From NCBI GenBank assembly GCA_965214025.1, contig CBDCAW010000053.1:1-64000 (forward strand): DNA of 64,000 nt, in the 5' to 3' direction. The position numbers were made by a program, and so were the translations under genes. Below are positions 55,452-63,946 of this stretch, piece by piece. The notes beneath the pieces were generated by a model. It was not told where the DNA came from and ran no database searches. It was given only the letters and a program-made list of their open reading frames with translations. This stretch comes from Granulosicoccus sp965214025. GTDB lineage: Bacteria > Pseudomonadota > Gammaproteobacteria > Granulosicoccales > Granulosicoccaceae. The stretch's first letter is position 1, and each line of letters opens with the position of its first letter.

Positions 55452-55930
55452 AATGCTCTCCAATCAGATATATGCTGTTAGCACTTCGGGTGTTACGAAT
55501 GTCTCAGTCAGGCAACTCTAGACAGCGTGTCAGAATAATGCAACATCAAATCGCAATGTGGTGCGAAGGCGATCACGAGGAGCAGACCGTACGGAGTGAA
55601 GTGTAGAACAGAAAAGCACACATGCCAGTATTTTGTGTGTTTTTATTGCCACTGATGGCAAGGCGTGGTTTTTTTACAACTCGCCAGACGCTGGCGAGAT
55701 GAGCGAAGGGCCTCTTGAAAGGCTCATCGGTGGAATTTCCGAGGAGCACGGCGACATTCGATGAGGGACGCCCGGTCGCAGACTGCCCGGCAGCTTGCAG
55801 TCGAACCGTGCGTTGCGAAGGGGCCGCTCGGAATACCGCCGATCGCCCACTTCGGGCCTGTCACTACCGGTGAAACTGTCGTTTCCAACTGGCAGAACCA
55901 CCGGGTTCGACCCCCAGGGGGCGATTGCCG
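55452..55930. other. About 480 bp without a supported gene
   Basis: The right part of the porin leader is A+T-rich (55530-55680). A perfect 8-bp hairpin (CTCGCCAG-ACG-CTGGCGAG, 55680-55698) is preceded by T7 at 55669-55675, but neither orientation gives stem-then-T tract, so it is not a standard terminator. Small open frames here look like chance. Confidence 0.55.
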
Positions 55931-56239
55931 TCAGGTAGCCTCTTCCAGGCGTTTGCGCCGGCGCCGTTCGTCGGGTGTTTCGTCGTCGCTGTCCGGCAGG
56001 GTGATGTTCAGCTCCAGCACATCGCAGTCGGTCTGCGATTCGAGCTGGACCGAAACCTGGTCATCGCCCACGCTGACGTACTTCTTGATCACATCGAGCA
56101 GGTCCTGCTTCAGCTGGGGCAGGTAGTCCGGGCCCGAGCGGTTGGTACGTTCGTGCGCGATCAGCACCTGCAGGCGATCTTTCGCCAAAGTGGCCGTGGG
56201 TGGTTCCTCACGGTTGCGGAAGAATTTGAAGAAGCCCAT
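55931..56239 (-). CDS. minE: Cell division topological specificity factor MinE
   Basis: A 102-residue protein. The N-terminal amphipathic and MinD-interacting part is FFKFFRNREEPPTATLAKDR followed by LQVLIAHERTNRSGPDYLPQ, and the C-terminal dimer domain carries VQLESQTDCDVLELNITLPD. MinE drives pole-to-pole oscillation by stimulating MinD ATPase. A short basic/acidic tail (DERRRRKRLEEA) extends the usual end. It is the last gene of minC-minD-minE, 6 bp after minD. Confidence 0.97.
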   Translation of the reverse strand: MGFFKFFRNREEPPTATLAKDRLQVLIAHERTNRSGPDYLPQLKQDLLDVIKKYVSVGDDQVSVQLESQTDCDVLELNITLPDSDDETPDERRRRKRLEEAT

Positions 56240-56245
56240 GAACTG

Positions 56246-57055
56246 TTACCCGAATAGGCGCTTGAACAGCCCCTTCCGGGGGGCCTCCATGAAGCGCAGT
56301 TGTTTCTCTTCGCCCAGCAGACGGTCGATCGCGTCCGAGTAGGCCTGACCCGCATCGCTGGCATCGTTGAGCACGACCGGCTTGCCGGCGTTCGAGGAGT
56401 CGAGCACGGAGGGATGCTCCGGAATGATACCCAGCAGCGGAATGGCGAGCAGCTCCACGATGTCGTCGACACTGAGCATCTGGCCTTCCTGCACGCGACT
56501 GGGGTTATAACGCGTGATGAGCAAGTGCTCCTTGACCGGCGGCTCGTTCATCTTGGCGCGTTTCGACTCGCTCTGCAGGATGCCCAGGATACGGTCCGAA
56601 TCGCGTACCGACGAGACTTCCGGGTTGGTGGTGATGATGGCCTCGTCGGCGAAGTACAGGGCCATCTTCGCGCCTTTTTCGATGCCGGCCGGCGAATCGC
56701 AGATGATGTAGTCGAATTCGGCCTTCTTGAGCTTGTGGATGACCCGCGCCACCCCTTCGATCGTCAGAGCCTCCTTGTCGCGTGTCTGCGACGCAGGCAG
56801 GATGTACAAGTTTTCCACCCGCTTGTCCTTGATCAGGGTCTGGTGCAGGCTTGCCTCCTGGTTCACCAGGTTGACCAGGTCGTAGACCACCCGGCGCTCG
56901 CAACCCATGATGAGGTCCAGGTTCCTGAGGCCGACGTCGAAATCGATGACGACGGTCTTGTGGCCACGCTGAGCGAGCCCGGTGGCGATGGAGGCGCTGG
57001 TGGTCGTCTTGCCGACGCCGCCCTTGCCCGAAGTGATCACGATCGTCTTGGTCAA
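56246..57055 (-). CDS. minD: Septum site-determining ATPase MinD
   Basis: A 269-residue ParA-type ATPase. The deviant Walker A motif is ITSGKGGVGKTTTSASIATG; DFDVGLRNLDLIMGCERRVV, IICDSPAGIEKGAKMALYFA and TNPEVSSVRDSDRI are MinD-specific. The C-terminal amphipathic membrane-targeting helix (RKGLFKRLFG) is present. MinD recruits MinC to the membrane to block FtsZ at the poles. It lies 47 bp after minC. Confidence 0.98.
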   Translation of the reverse strand: MTKTIVITSGKGGVGKTTTSASIATGLAQRGHKTVVIDFDVGLRNLDLIMGCERRVVYDLVNLVNQEASLHQTLIKDKRVENLYILPASQTRDKEALTIEGVARVIHKLKKAEFDYIICDSPAGIEKGAKMALYFADEAIITTNPEVSSVRDSDRILGILQSESKRAKMNEPPVKEHLLITRYNPSRVQEGQMLSVDDIVELLAIPLLGIIPEHPSVLDSSNAGKPVVLNDASDAGQAYSDAIDRLLGEEKQLRFMEAPRKGLFKRLFG

Positions 57056-57102
57056 GCTCTCACACTCCTGAAATGAAGGATTCTTCGCCTTGATATGTCG
57101 TT

Positions 57103-57849
57103 CTAGAGCGGCTCGATGGTGAGCTTGTCATTGTCGAGCCAGATCTGTGCGGGCTTGCCGCGCAGCTCCTCTGGAATGCTTTCAAGCACGCGGAAGTTAC
57201 CTGCCACGGAGACCAGTTCGGCTTCCAGCGACTGGCAGAAGATGCGCGTTTCGGTATTGCCCGAAACGCCGCACAGGGCTCTGCCACGCAGCGGGCCGTA
57301 GACATGAATGTTGTTGTCGGCGACGATTTCGGCACCCGCCCCCACCGGACCCATGATGATGAGGTCGGTATCACGGGCGTAGATCTGTTGGCCGGAGCGC
57401 ACCGGTCGGGTGATGAGCGTCGGGGACTTGTTGATGAATTCGACCTCCCCGGCGAGATTAACGTCGGGAGCCGTGTCTGCCGTGTCTTCAACCGAGGTGC
57501 TCGCGCTGCTGCCTGAACGCTCATTCTGACGTTTCGCGCCGCTCTCCACCAAGGGTAACGCGATAGCGCTTGCAAACCGCGACGATTTGTCGGCCACGCT
57601 GGCGACGATCGGGAGTAGCCTGTGTTCCCGTATGCATTCCAGCAGCCGCCCCATGTCCAGATCCGACTCGGATTGGGTTTCCAGGGCCGTGAGATCCACG
57701 ACCACCGGGGAGTCGCGAAAGAAACCGGGCGCCTGCTGTACCTTCTCGGCCAGGCGCCTGTCGATGGTCTCCATGTCGCTCGTATGCAGGCGCAGCGACA
57801 TGAAAGTGAACATGCCACCCTTGAGTTCGACCTCATCAGACTTCAGCAA
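57103..57849 (-). CDS. minC: Septum site-determining protein MinC
   Basis: About 248 residues. The N-terminal FtsZ-inhibiting domain starts VELKGGMFTFMSLRLHTSD and includes SPVVVDLTALETQSESDLDM. A variable linker (about 125-145) leads to the C-terminal beta-helix that binds MinD: GQQIYARDTDLIIMGPVGAG, EIVADNNIHVYGPLRGRALC and GNTETRIFCQSLEAELVSV. I chose TTG at 57849, which has GGAG 8 bp upstream and gives a usual N terminus; the open frame continues to a TTG at 57915. First gene of the min operon, divergent from dinB. Confidence 0.93.
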   Translation of the reverse strand: MLKSDEVELKGGMFTFMSLRLHTSDMETIDRRLAEKVQQAPGFFRDSPVVVDLTALETQSESDLDMGRLLECIREHRLLPIVASVADKSSRFASAIALPLVESGAKRQNERSGSSASTSVEDTADTAPDVNLAGEVEFINKSPTLITRPVRSGQQIYARDTDLIIMGPVGAGAEIVADNNIHVYGPLRGRALCGVSGNTETRIFCQSLEAELVSVAGNFRVLESIPEELRGKPAQIWLDNDKLTIEPL

Positions 57850-57942
57850 GTGCCATTCTCCACAAACACGAATTCGGAACTCCAGGGCAACGGGTCGGGC
57901 GAGGTAGGCGGTCAATGATGGAACGAGGTAGCCAGACGTATC

Positions 57943-59095
57943 ATGGTGATACTAAAGCAATGCCTGCCTGACATGAAGCCTGAAGATGCCGATCCGGCGA
58001 ACGCACAGTCGGTGCCGGTAGTGCGCAAGATCATCCATGTCGATATGGATGCTTTCTACGCATCGGTTGAACAACGTGACAATCCGGCGCTGCGAGGCAG
58101 GCCGGTGATCGTCGGAGGGCGTCCCAACGGGCGCGGTGTGGTCGCGGCCTGCAGTTACGAGGCTCGGGTGTTCGGTATTCATTCGGCCATGCCCAGTGCG
58201 GAGGCCGTGGCGGCGCTGCCCGCACGCCGAATTTGTCAGGCCGCGCTTCGATGTGTACAAGCAGGTTTCACGGCAGATTCACGAAGTGTTTCACGAGATC
58301 TCGCCGTTGGTGGAACCGCTATCGCTGGACGAAGCTTACCTGGATGTTACCGACGTCAAGCTGTTCAACGGCTCCGCGGTCAGGATGGCGCGGGAGATCA
58401 AGGCGGTGATCCGGGAGCGCACCTCGCTGGTGGCATCTGCCGGCGTTTCGTACAACAAGTTCCTGGCGAAGATCGCCTCTGACCATGACAAGCCGGACGG
58501 CTTCCATTGCATATTGCCGGCCGACGGCGCCGCCTTCGTGGCAACCTTGCCCATCGGCACCTTCCGCGGCGTCGGGCGTGCCACCGAGACCCGCATGAAT
58601 GAACTCGGCATCAGCACCGGGGCGGACCTGCGTGGCTGGAGTATCGAGGAACTGCGCCGCGAATTCGGCAAGAGCGCGGACTATTACTACCAGGCCGCGC
58701 GCGGTATCGACCATCGCGAGGTCAGTGCCCATCGCACCCGCAAGTCACTGGGATCGGAAACCACCTTCAGCGAGAACCTGACCGATACGGCCGACATGCT
58801 GGCGGTACTCGAGCCGCTGGCGCAACAGGTGGTCGCCGACCTGACCGCACGCGACATGGTCGGCACCACCCTTACGGTCAAGGTCAAGTTCTCGGATTTC
58901 GTCAGCGTGACCCGGGCGCACAGCGAACCCGGAAAGCCGTTGGATGAAGTACGCGCACTGCGCTCGCTGCCGTTTCTGCTGCACCGGGCACTGATCGACC
59001 GACGGCGACCTTCGGTGCGACTGCTCGGTATATCGATCAGCGGGCTGATGCCTGCCGACGAAGATCACCCGGTGCAGCTTGAGCTCGATGTTTGA
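57943..59095 (+). CDS. dinB: DNA polymerase IV (frameshifted as given)
   Basis: A Y-family translesion polymerase of about 383 residues after correction. The metal site is IIHVDMDAFYASVEQRDNPA and PLSLDEAYLDVTDVK; the palm and fingers have GVVAACSYEARVFGIHSAMP; the thumb and little finger include SVGVSYNKFLAKIASDHDKP-like sequence (here ASAGVSYNKFLAKIASD) and GRATETRMNELGI. The frame changes at the GG at 58209-58210; removing one G joins SAMPSAEAV to RRCPHAEFVRPRFDVYKQ. No LexA box is visible upstream, in the 27 bp to minC or beyond. Starts at 57943 or 57973 are possible. Confidence 0.9.
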
Positions 59096-59101
59096 GACAG
59101 A

Positions 59102-59380
59102 TCAGGTTCTTTCGGTGACCTGCAGGGCGTGAAAGCCGAATTGCGTCTTGATCGGGCCCTGGACGTCGCCGACTTCGCCATCAAAGCAAGCCTTCTCGAA
59201 CTCCGGCACCATCTGGCCCTTGCCGAACGTGCCGAGGTTGCCACCATCGCGTGATGATGGGCAGCTCGAGTTGCTCTTGGCAACGTCTGCGAAGTCAGCA
59301 CCGCCCTTGATTTCATCGATCAGGGACTGGCAGCGTGCTTCGTCGTCGACAAGGATATGACGTGCGGTTGCCTGGCTCAT
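59102..59380 (-). CDS. ppiC: Parvulin-type peptidyl-prolyl isomerase
   Basis: A 92-residue single-domain parvulin: ATARHILVDDEARCQSLIDE, then IKGGADFADVAKSNSSCPSS, RDGGNLGTFGKGQMVPEFEK and GPIKTQFGFHALQV. This is the small cytoplasmic PpiC form, with no signal peptide. It speeds cis-trans change at Xaa-Pro bonds. ATG 59380 gives the family's MSQATARHIL start; the open frame extends 15 codons upstream. It converges with dinB with 6 bp between the stops. Confidence 0.95.
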   Translation of the reverse strand: MSQATARHILVDDEARCQSLIDEIKGGADFADVAKSNSSCPSSRDGGNLGTFGKGQMVPEFEKACFDGEVGDVQGPIKTQFGFHALQVTERT

Positions 59381-59460
59381 GAAGTTCTCTTCTGTGAAAG
59401 TTGGGGGGAGGTCGTTAGGGGGCAAATATCGGGCTTTGGTTTTCAGCTACCGCGAGCGAA

Positions 59461-59748
59461 TCAGGCCTTGGGCTTCCAGATGCCGAACGCTTCCTGCGGT
59501 GGCGGGGCAGGGGGTGCCTGCTTGCGCTGCTGGCTGACGTCGTTGGCTACGTGCTGCATGAATGCTGCGAGTTGCTCAAGCACCTCATCCTTCTGCTCAT
59601 CAGGCATGTCTTGCTGGCCAAGCAGAAAGCCGGTGACGGCACACAGATACTGCGATGCGACACCGGGATCCCGGGCGGCCTCATCGTGTTGCACCAACAA
59701 GGCCTGGATATCGCGCACCAGGCTAGCGGAAAGTTTCAGGTCACTCAT
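59461..59748 (-). CDS. Hypothetical cytoplasmic protein, 95 residues
   Basis: A helical protein with MSDLKLSASLVRDIQALLVQ, a CAVTGFLLGQQDMPDEQK centre and a proline-rich C terminus (QAPPAPPPQEAFGIWKPKA). No signal peptide, membrane segment or known motif is visible. It is upstream of ppiC on the same strand, separated by 80 bp. The clean start, sensible composition and lack of an opposing gene make it likely real. No function can be proposed. Confidence 0.65.
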   Translation of the reverse strand: MSDLKLSASLVRDIQALLVQHDEAARDPGVASQYLCAVTGFLLGQQDMPDEQKDEVLEQLAAFMQHVANDVSQQRKQAPPAPPPQEAFGIWKPKA

Positions 59749-59835
59749 GCCAGATCTCTCATACCAGCTTCTTTACCAGCTTACTCATGAAGACTCACTC
59801 ATGCCGGCGAGCGATCAACCGGCTGGACCCGCAGG

Positions 59836-60066
59836 TCAGACCAGCAGGGGCCTGGTCGGAGTATCGCTCAGCAGTTCATCCGCTGACATTTCTTCGGGAG
59901 AGAAGGTATCACTTCCAGAAGCATACTGCTTGTCGAAAGGATCTTTCGGCTGGCTGACCAGCCGCACTTTCTGACACAGCGGGCACCGATGCCAGCACGT
60001 GCAGGCATGCCCCTCGGTTTCTGTGTGGTCAACGATCATCGACATTCCGCAGCCGTGACATTTCAT
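59836..60066 (-). CDS. Small cysteine-rich, putative zinc-binding protein
   Basis: A 76-residue protein with cysteine pairs at the start (MKCHGCGM) and in the middle (CTCWHRCPLC), a pattern of four CxxC-like knuckles that could bind one or two zinc ions. The second half is acidic (DTFSPEEMSADELLSD). It lies 205 bp downstream of nrdJb on the same strand, and NrdJb also ends in a cysteine-rich knuckle. I do not recognise a family. Confidence 0.6.
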   Translation of the reverse strand: MKCHGCGMSMIVDHTETEGHACTCWHRCPLCQKVRLVSQPKDPFDKQYASGSDTFSPEEMSADELLSDTPTRPLLV

Positions 60067-60271
60067 ACAGTCTACTCCTGAGGGTGGTACCAGACGCTGG
60101 CGTCTGAGACAGCCTGCCTGGCTGTACAGTAGGCAGCCCGATAGCTGCGCAAGTAGGTTCCGAGCGTGACGCCGCCCGGCCGTTGAACTTCAATTCCTGC
60201 CGGTGCGAACGCCAGGGTCGCACCCACCTTTAACAACTCGATTCACCTCGCCGGGCCGCGATCAGACGACG

Positions 60272-61015
60272 TCAGCCACACTTCGAATCGCCGCACTCCA
60301 TGCACGTCTGACAACCATCACGCATCACCACCGACTTCTGATGGCACTTGTTGCAAAAGCTGGCACCCGCCTTCCACGCCGGCTCCTGGCCTACCTCGGA
60401 TGCCTTCCGAGATTCTCGCTCCAGCTCCGCACGCTTCTCATCGATCATGGCCTGCTGGTGCTTGTCCAGTTCGGGCGCCTTGAGCATGCCGATGTCGATC
60501 AGATGCTGCTCGATGACATCGCCGATTTCCGCGATGATCGAAGGCATGTACTTGCCCTTGTTCCAGTAACCACCGCGCGGATCGAACACCGATCGCAGCT
60601 CTTCCACCAGAAAGGTGACATCGCCACCCTTCCTGAATACAGCCGACATGATACGTGTCAATGCGACTATCCACTGGAAGTGTTCGAGGTTTTTCGAGTT
60701 TATAAATACCTCGAAAGGCCGCCTGAGTTCATGCTCGGTGCCCTCGTTGAGCACGATGTCGTTGATGGTGATGAACATCGAGTGCTCCGACACATGATCC
60801 GGCGTCTTCAGCTTGTAGGTGGAGCCGACCAGCTTCTCCGGTCGCGCCAGCGTTTCGTGCATCTGTATGACGGTGGCCTTCACGGGCTCGCCGGCTACGT
60901 CACCGGTGCCCTGGCCAGTATCTACACCCTTGATGATGGCGTCACCACCGATATCCTCGACGACACCATCGGGTTTCTTGACGGCATAGCCGACGATCTT
61001 GTTGCTGATTTTCAT
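60272..61015 (-). CDS. nrdJb: Class II ribonucleotide reductase, NrdJb component
   Basis: About 247 residues matching the separate C-terminal component that Pseudomonas encodes as NrdJb. It opens with MKISNKIVGYAVKKPDGVVE and contains LEHFQWIVALTRIMSAVFRK (the TSCPD-like region), ending in a zinc-knuckle tail: CNKCHQKSVVMRDGCQTCME then CGDSKCG. The tail probably carries the redox-active cysteines that re-reduce the NrdJa active site; that role is by analogy. ATG 61015 has AGGA upstream; the open frame extends to 61147. It follows nrdJa after 164 bp, so one promoter may serve both. Confidence 0.9.
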   Translation of the reverse strand: MKISNKIVGYAVKKPDGVVEDIGGDAIIKGVDTGQGTGDVAGEPVKATVIQMHETLARPEKLVGSTYKLKTPDHVSEHSMFITINDIVLNEGTEHELRRPFEVFINSKNLEHFQWIVALTRIMSAVFRKGGDVTFLVEELRSVFDPRGGYWNKGKYMPSIIAEIGDVIEQHLIDIGMLKAPELDKHQQAMIDEKRAELERESRKASEVGQEPAWKAGASFCNKCHQKSVVMRDGCQTCMECGDSKCG

Positions 61016-61179
61016 GGGTTGTTCCTGTTGCTGGCGCTGTCTCGTGTTCAGTGCTGACGTCGTGACAGACGTCTTACCGGCTTGTGACGATTGATACTTG
61101 CTTTGTCCGATTATTCTGTTTCGTCCGGCTGCCGACATTACCGGCATCGCATACGACGATGTGGATATCGAAGTCGCGT

Positions 61180-63547
61180 TTAAAACTTCCCGTAATACCC
61201 TTCCTTCAAGGCATCGTACAAATTCGCCGCCGAATGCATCTCCCCGTCATACTCGATCATCTCGTTCCCCTTGGCGCTGACCACCGAACCATCATCGAGC
61301 GTGAATTGATATTCCGTATTCTCCAGGTCCGTCTCCTTTACCAGCACGCCCTGGAAATTCTCCGGGTTGAAACGGAACGTGGTGCAGCCCTTCAGCCCCT
61401 GGTCGTACGCCTGCATGTAGATATCCTTGAAACTTTCGAACGCGAAGTCGGTGGGTACGTTCGCGGTCTTGGAGATCGAGGAATCGATCCAGCGCTGTGC
61501 CGCTGCCTGGATGGACACATGGTCGGCGGGCTGGATATCGTCGGCGCTGATGAAGTAGTCGGGTAACAGATTGGCCGGTTCGTCGGAGTAGGGCATGGCA
61601 TTCCCATTGACGAGAGTGCGGTAGGCCAGCAGCTCGAACGAATGCACGTCGACCTTTTCCTTGGTCTTGCGCCCTTCGCGAATCACGTTGCGTGCGTAAT
61701 GATGGGCGAAGCTGGGCTCGATGCCGTTACTCGCATTGTTGGCCAGCGACAACGAGATGGTGCCGGTGGGCGCAATGGACGTGTGGTGGGTGAAACGCGC
61801 ACCGGCTTCGGCCAAGGCTTCCACGAGTGCCGGATCTTCCTGAGCCACACGCTGCATGTAGCGGCTGTATTTCGCATGCAATACCCGGCCCGGCACTTCA
61901 TCGCCCACGGAATAGCCCGCCTCGGCCATTTCGGGCCGCTTGCGCAACATCGCACCGGTCACGGTGAATACCTCGTTCATGATCGGTGCCGGGCCCTTTT
62001 CCTTCGAAAGCTCCAACGCACTGCGCCAGCCGCTCATGGCCATTTCCCGTGTGACCTTTTCGGTGAATTCCAGAGATTCCTCGCTGCCGTACTTCATGCC
62101 GAGCAAGGTAATCGTGGAACCGAGGCCCAGATAACCCATGCCATGACGACGTTTGCGATCGATTTCCTTCCGCTGCTGCTCGAGTGGCAACCCGTTGATC
62201 TCCACGACGTTATCAAGCATGCGGGTGAAGATCGAAATGGTGCGATCGTAGCTTTCCCAGTCGAACTGTGCTTCATCGGTGAAAGGGTCGAGTACGAATC
62301 TTGTCAGGTTGACCGAGCCTAGCAGGCAGGCGCCGTAGGGGGGGGAGCGCCTGTTCGCCACACGGATTCGTAGCACGTATGGTTTCGTCAAACCAGTTGT
62401 TGTTCATCTCGTTGACCTTGTCGATCAAGATGAAACCTGGCTCTGCGAAATCATAGGTCGACGACATGATCAAATCCCACAGCCGACGAGCCGGCAGGGT
62501 CTGATAGATCTTGCACGCCACAAGCCCGTCATCGTTGGTCACCACATGTTCGTGGTTGGGCCAGTCGTACCATACGATTACATCGGGATTGTCGAGAGAA
62601 AGCTTGTCTTCCTTCAGTTCCTTCTCGCGGATCGGAAACGCCAGCTGCCAGGGCTCGTCGGCCTTCACCGCCTGGATGAAGTCTTCGGTGATCAGCAGTG
62701 AGAGATTGAACTGGCGCAGCCGGCCGTCTTCACGCTTGGCCTTGATGAACTCCAGCACGTCCGGATGGCGCACATCGAAGGTGCCCATCTGTGCACCACG
62801 GCGGCCACCGGCGGACGACACGGTGAAGCACATCTTGTCGAAGATATCCATGAACGACAGCGGGCCGGAGGTGTAGGCGCCAGCGCCGGAGACGTAGGCC
62901 CCGCGAGGGCGTAAGGTGCTGAAATCATAACCGATTCCGCAACCCGCCTTCAGCGTGAGCCCCGCTTCGTGCACCTTGCCGAGAATATCGTCCATCGAGT
63001 CGAGGATGGTGCCGGACACGGTGCAGTTGATCGTGGAGGTGGCGGGCTTGTGCGCCAGCGCACCGGCGTTGGAGGTGATGCGCCCGGCCGGGATCGCACC
63101 GTGTTGCAACGCCCAGACGAACTGCTCGTACCAGTGCTTCCTCAGCGCCTCGGTGGTTTCTACATCGGCCAGCGCTCGGGCTACGCGATGGAAGGTGTCT
63201 TCGACCGTTTCGTCGACGTTGTGACCGTCCTTCGTCTTCAGGCGGTACTTCTTGTCCCAGATGTCGAGCGAGGTTTCCTGAAGTTCGAGGGTGTCGAGCG
63301 GATTGTTGGTGCGCGAGGGGTTCCGTACCAGAACGGGCTGTGCGTCGCCGGTACGGCTGTCGGCACTGGAACCGTCTTTGCGGCCGGTGGCCTGGTTCGC
63401 TTTCTCGCCGGCATGGTCTGGTTGCCGTTCTGGTTGCCGTTCTGGTTGCCGTTCTGGTTCGCGTTCTGGTTCGCGTTCTGGCGGTTCTTGCGGTTCTTGC
63501 GGGCGGTGGGCAGGTTGGTCGTGCTCATCGGTGTTCTGTCTCTCCAC
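61180..63547 (-). CDS. nrdJa: Adenosylcobalamin-dependent ribonucleotide reductase, NrdJa (frameshifted as given)
   Basis: The large class II subunit. Motifs run LDIWDKKYRLKTKDGHNVDE, STINCTVSGTILDSMDDILG, LKAGCGIGYDFSTLRPRGAY, SAGGRRGAQMGTFDVRHPDV and the active-site NPCGEQALPP, then PPYGACLLGSVNLTRFV and ARFTHHTSIAPTGTISLSLA. The frame breaks at a run of eight G (62338-62345, + strand); seven restores NPCGEQALPPYGACLLG. The N terminus is uncertain: in frame, GTG at 63547 is the best start, leading into a PERQPERQ repeat; an ATG at 63528 in another frame starts MSTTNLPTARKNRKNRQ with an NQNG repeat and would need a further indel. The enzyme makes deoxyribonucleotides with or without oxygen but needs B12. 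Confidence 0.9.
63419..63510. repeat. 12-bp tandem repeat in the N-terminal coding region of nrdJa
   Basis: On the + strand TGGTTGCCGTTC occurs three times, then TGGTTCGCGTTC twice, then related GCGGTTCTT units. Because 12 is divisible by three, changes in copy number alter protein length without shifting the frame. Confidence 0.9.
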
Positions 63548-63748
63548 GTCTGAAGGCGGGCGGATGCGGCGCGTTCGGTCGCTCGCCACACAAGCTGGTG
63601 GTGCTGGCTTGCGGTGCCGGCCGAAGATCCTGGCTGGCAGCTTGAGGCGGTGGCTTTTCCGTAAGCCCGGGCATGTACCCTTATTCGGCAACGGAGCTGC
63701 GCAAACAGGCAGCGCAACCGGTCACAGAGTCCTTCTGAACGGGAGCGC

Positions 63749-63778
63749 AGTGTAGGCAACCGAGCACTGCAACGTCAA
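63749..63778 (-). promoter_or_regulatory. Sigma70-type promoter of nrdJa
   Basis: On the minus strand TTGACG (63778-63773) and TACACT (63754-63749) are 18 bp apart. The predicted transcript would begin near 63742, about 195 nt before the chosen start. NrdR-like boxes lie just upstream. Confidence 0.6.
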
Positions 63779-63785
63779 CGCCTGA

Positions 63786-63832
63786 ACACTATATATAGCG
63801 TCCTTTTTACGGTTAACCACAAGATGCTGTGG
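63786..63832 (-). promoter_or_regulatory. Pair of NrdR boxes upstream of nrdJa
   Basis: Box 1, ACACTATATATAGCGT (63786-63801), differs from the NrdR consensus ACACWATATATWGTGT at one position. Box 2, CCACAAGATGCTGTGG (63817-63832), is weaker but keeps the outer CAC/GTG symmetry. Their spacing is exactly 31 bp, the three-turn spacing typical of NrdR sites. NrdR represses ribonucleotide reductase genes. Confidence 0.85.
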
Positions 63833-63870
63833 TTACATGACGTGCAACCGTGATTGAACGGGGATAACCC

Positions 63871-63922
63871 TGTGGATATCTGTGGGCAACCTGTGAGCAA
63901 CCTGTAGATAGCCTGTGGGTAG
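63871..63922. promoter_or_regulatory. Phased array of five DnaA-box-like nonamers
   Basis: TGTGGATAT, TGTGGGCAA, TGTGAGCAA, TGTAGATAG and TGTGGGTAG start at 63871, 63881, 63892, 63903 and 63914, that is every 10-11 bp on the same strand. The first differs from the DnaA box (reverse complement TGTGGATAA) at one base; the others are weaker. All lie on one DNA face upstream of nrdJa. Confidence 0.55.
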
Positions 63923-63932
63923 AGCGGGATAC

Positions 63933-63946
63933 TTGACGTTGGTCAA
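63933..63946. promoter_or_regulatory. FNR/CRP-family-like palindrome
   Basis: TTGACGTTGGTCAA is a perfect inverted repeat, TTGAC-N4-GTCAA. It has the architecture of FNR/ANR sites (TTGAT-N4-ATCAA), with one change in each arm. It could act on nrdJa or on the gene beyond the right edge. Confidence 0.45.

Noticed and set aside
55669..55698. Hairpin CTCGCCAG/CTGGCGAG as a terminator of minE or the porin leader
   Set aside because: The T tract precedes the stem on the + strand and no T tract follows it on either strand.
55674..55901. A 75-codon open frame between the porin and minE
   Set aside because: No conserved motif, no ribosome binding site, and it runs through a perfect hairpin.
55895..55920. 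GGGTTCGACCCCC resembling a tRNA T-arm
   Set aside because: The stem has a mismatch and no acceptor, D or anticodon arms can be built around it.
60110..60140. CTGTACAG/CAG sequence as a LexA (SOS) box
   Set aside because: The spacing between CTG and CAG is 9 bp rather than 10 and the flanks do not match; no box is seen upstream of dinB either.
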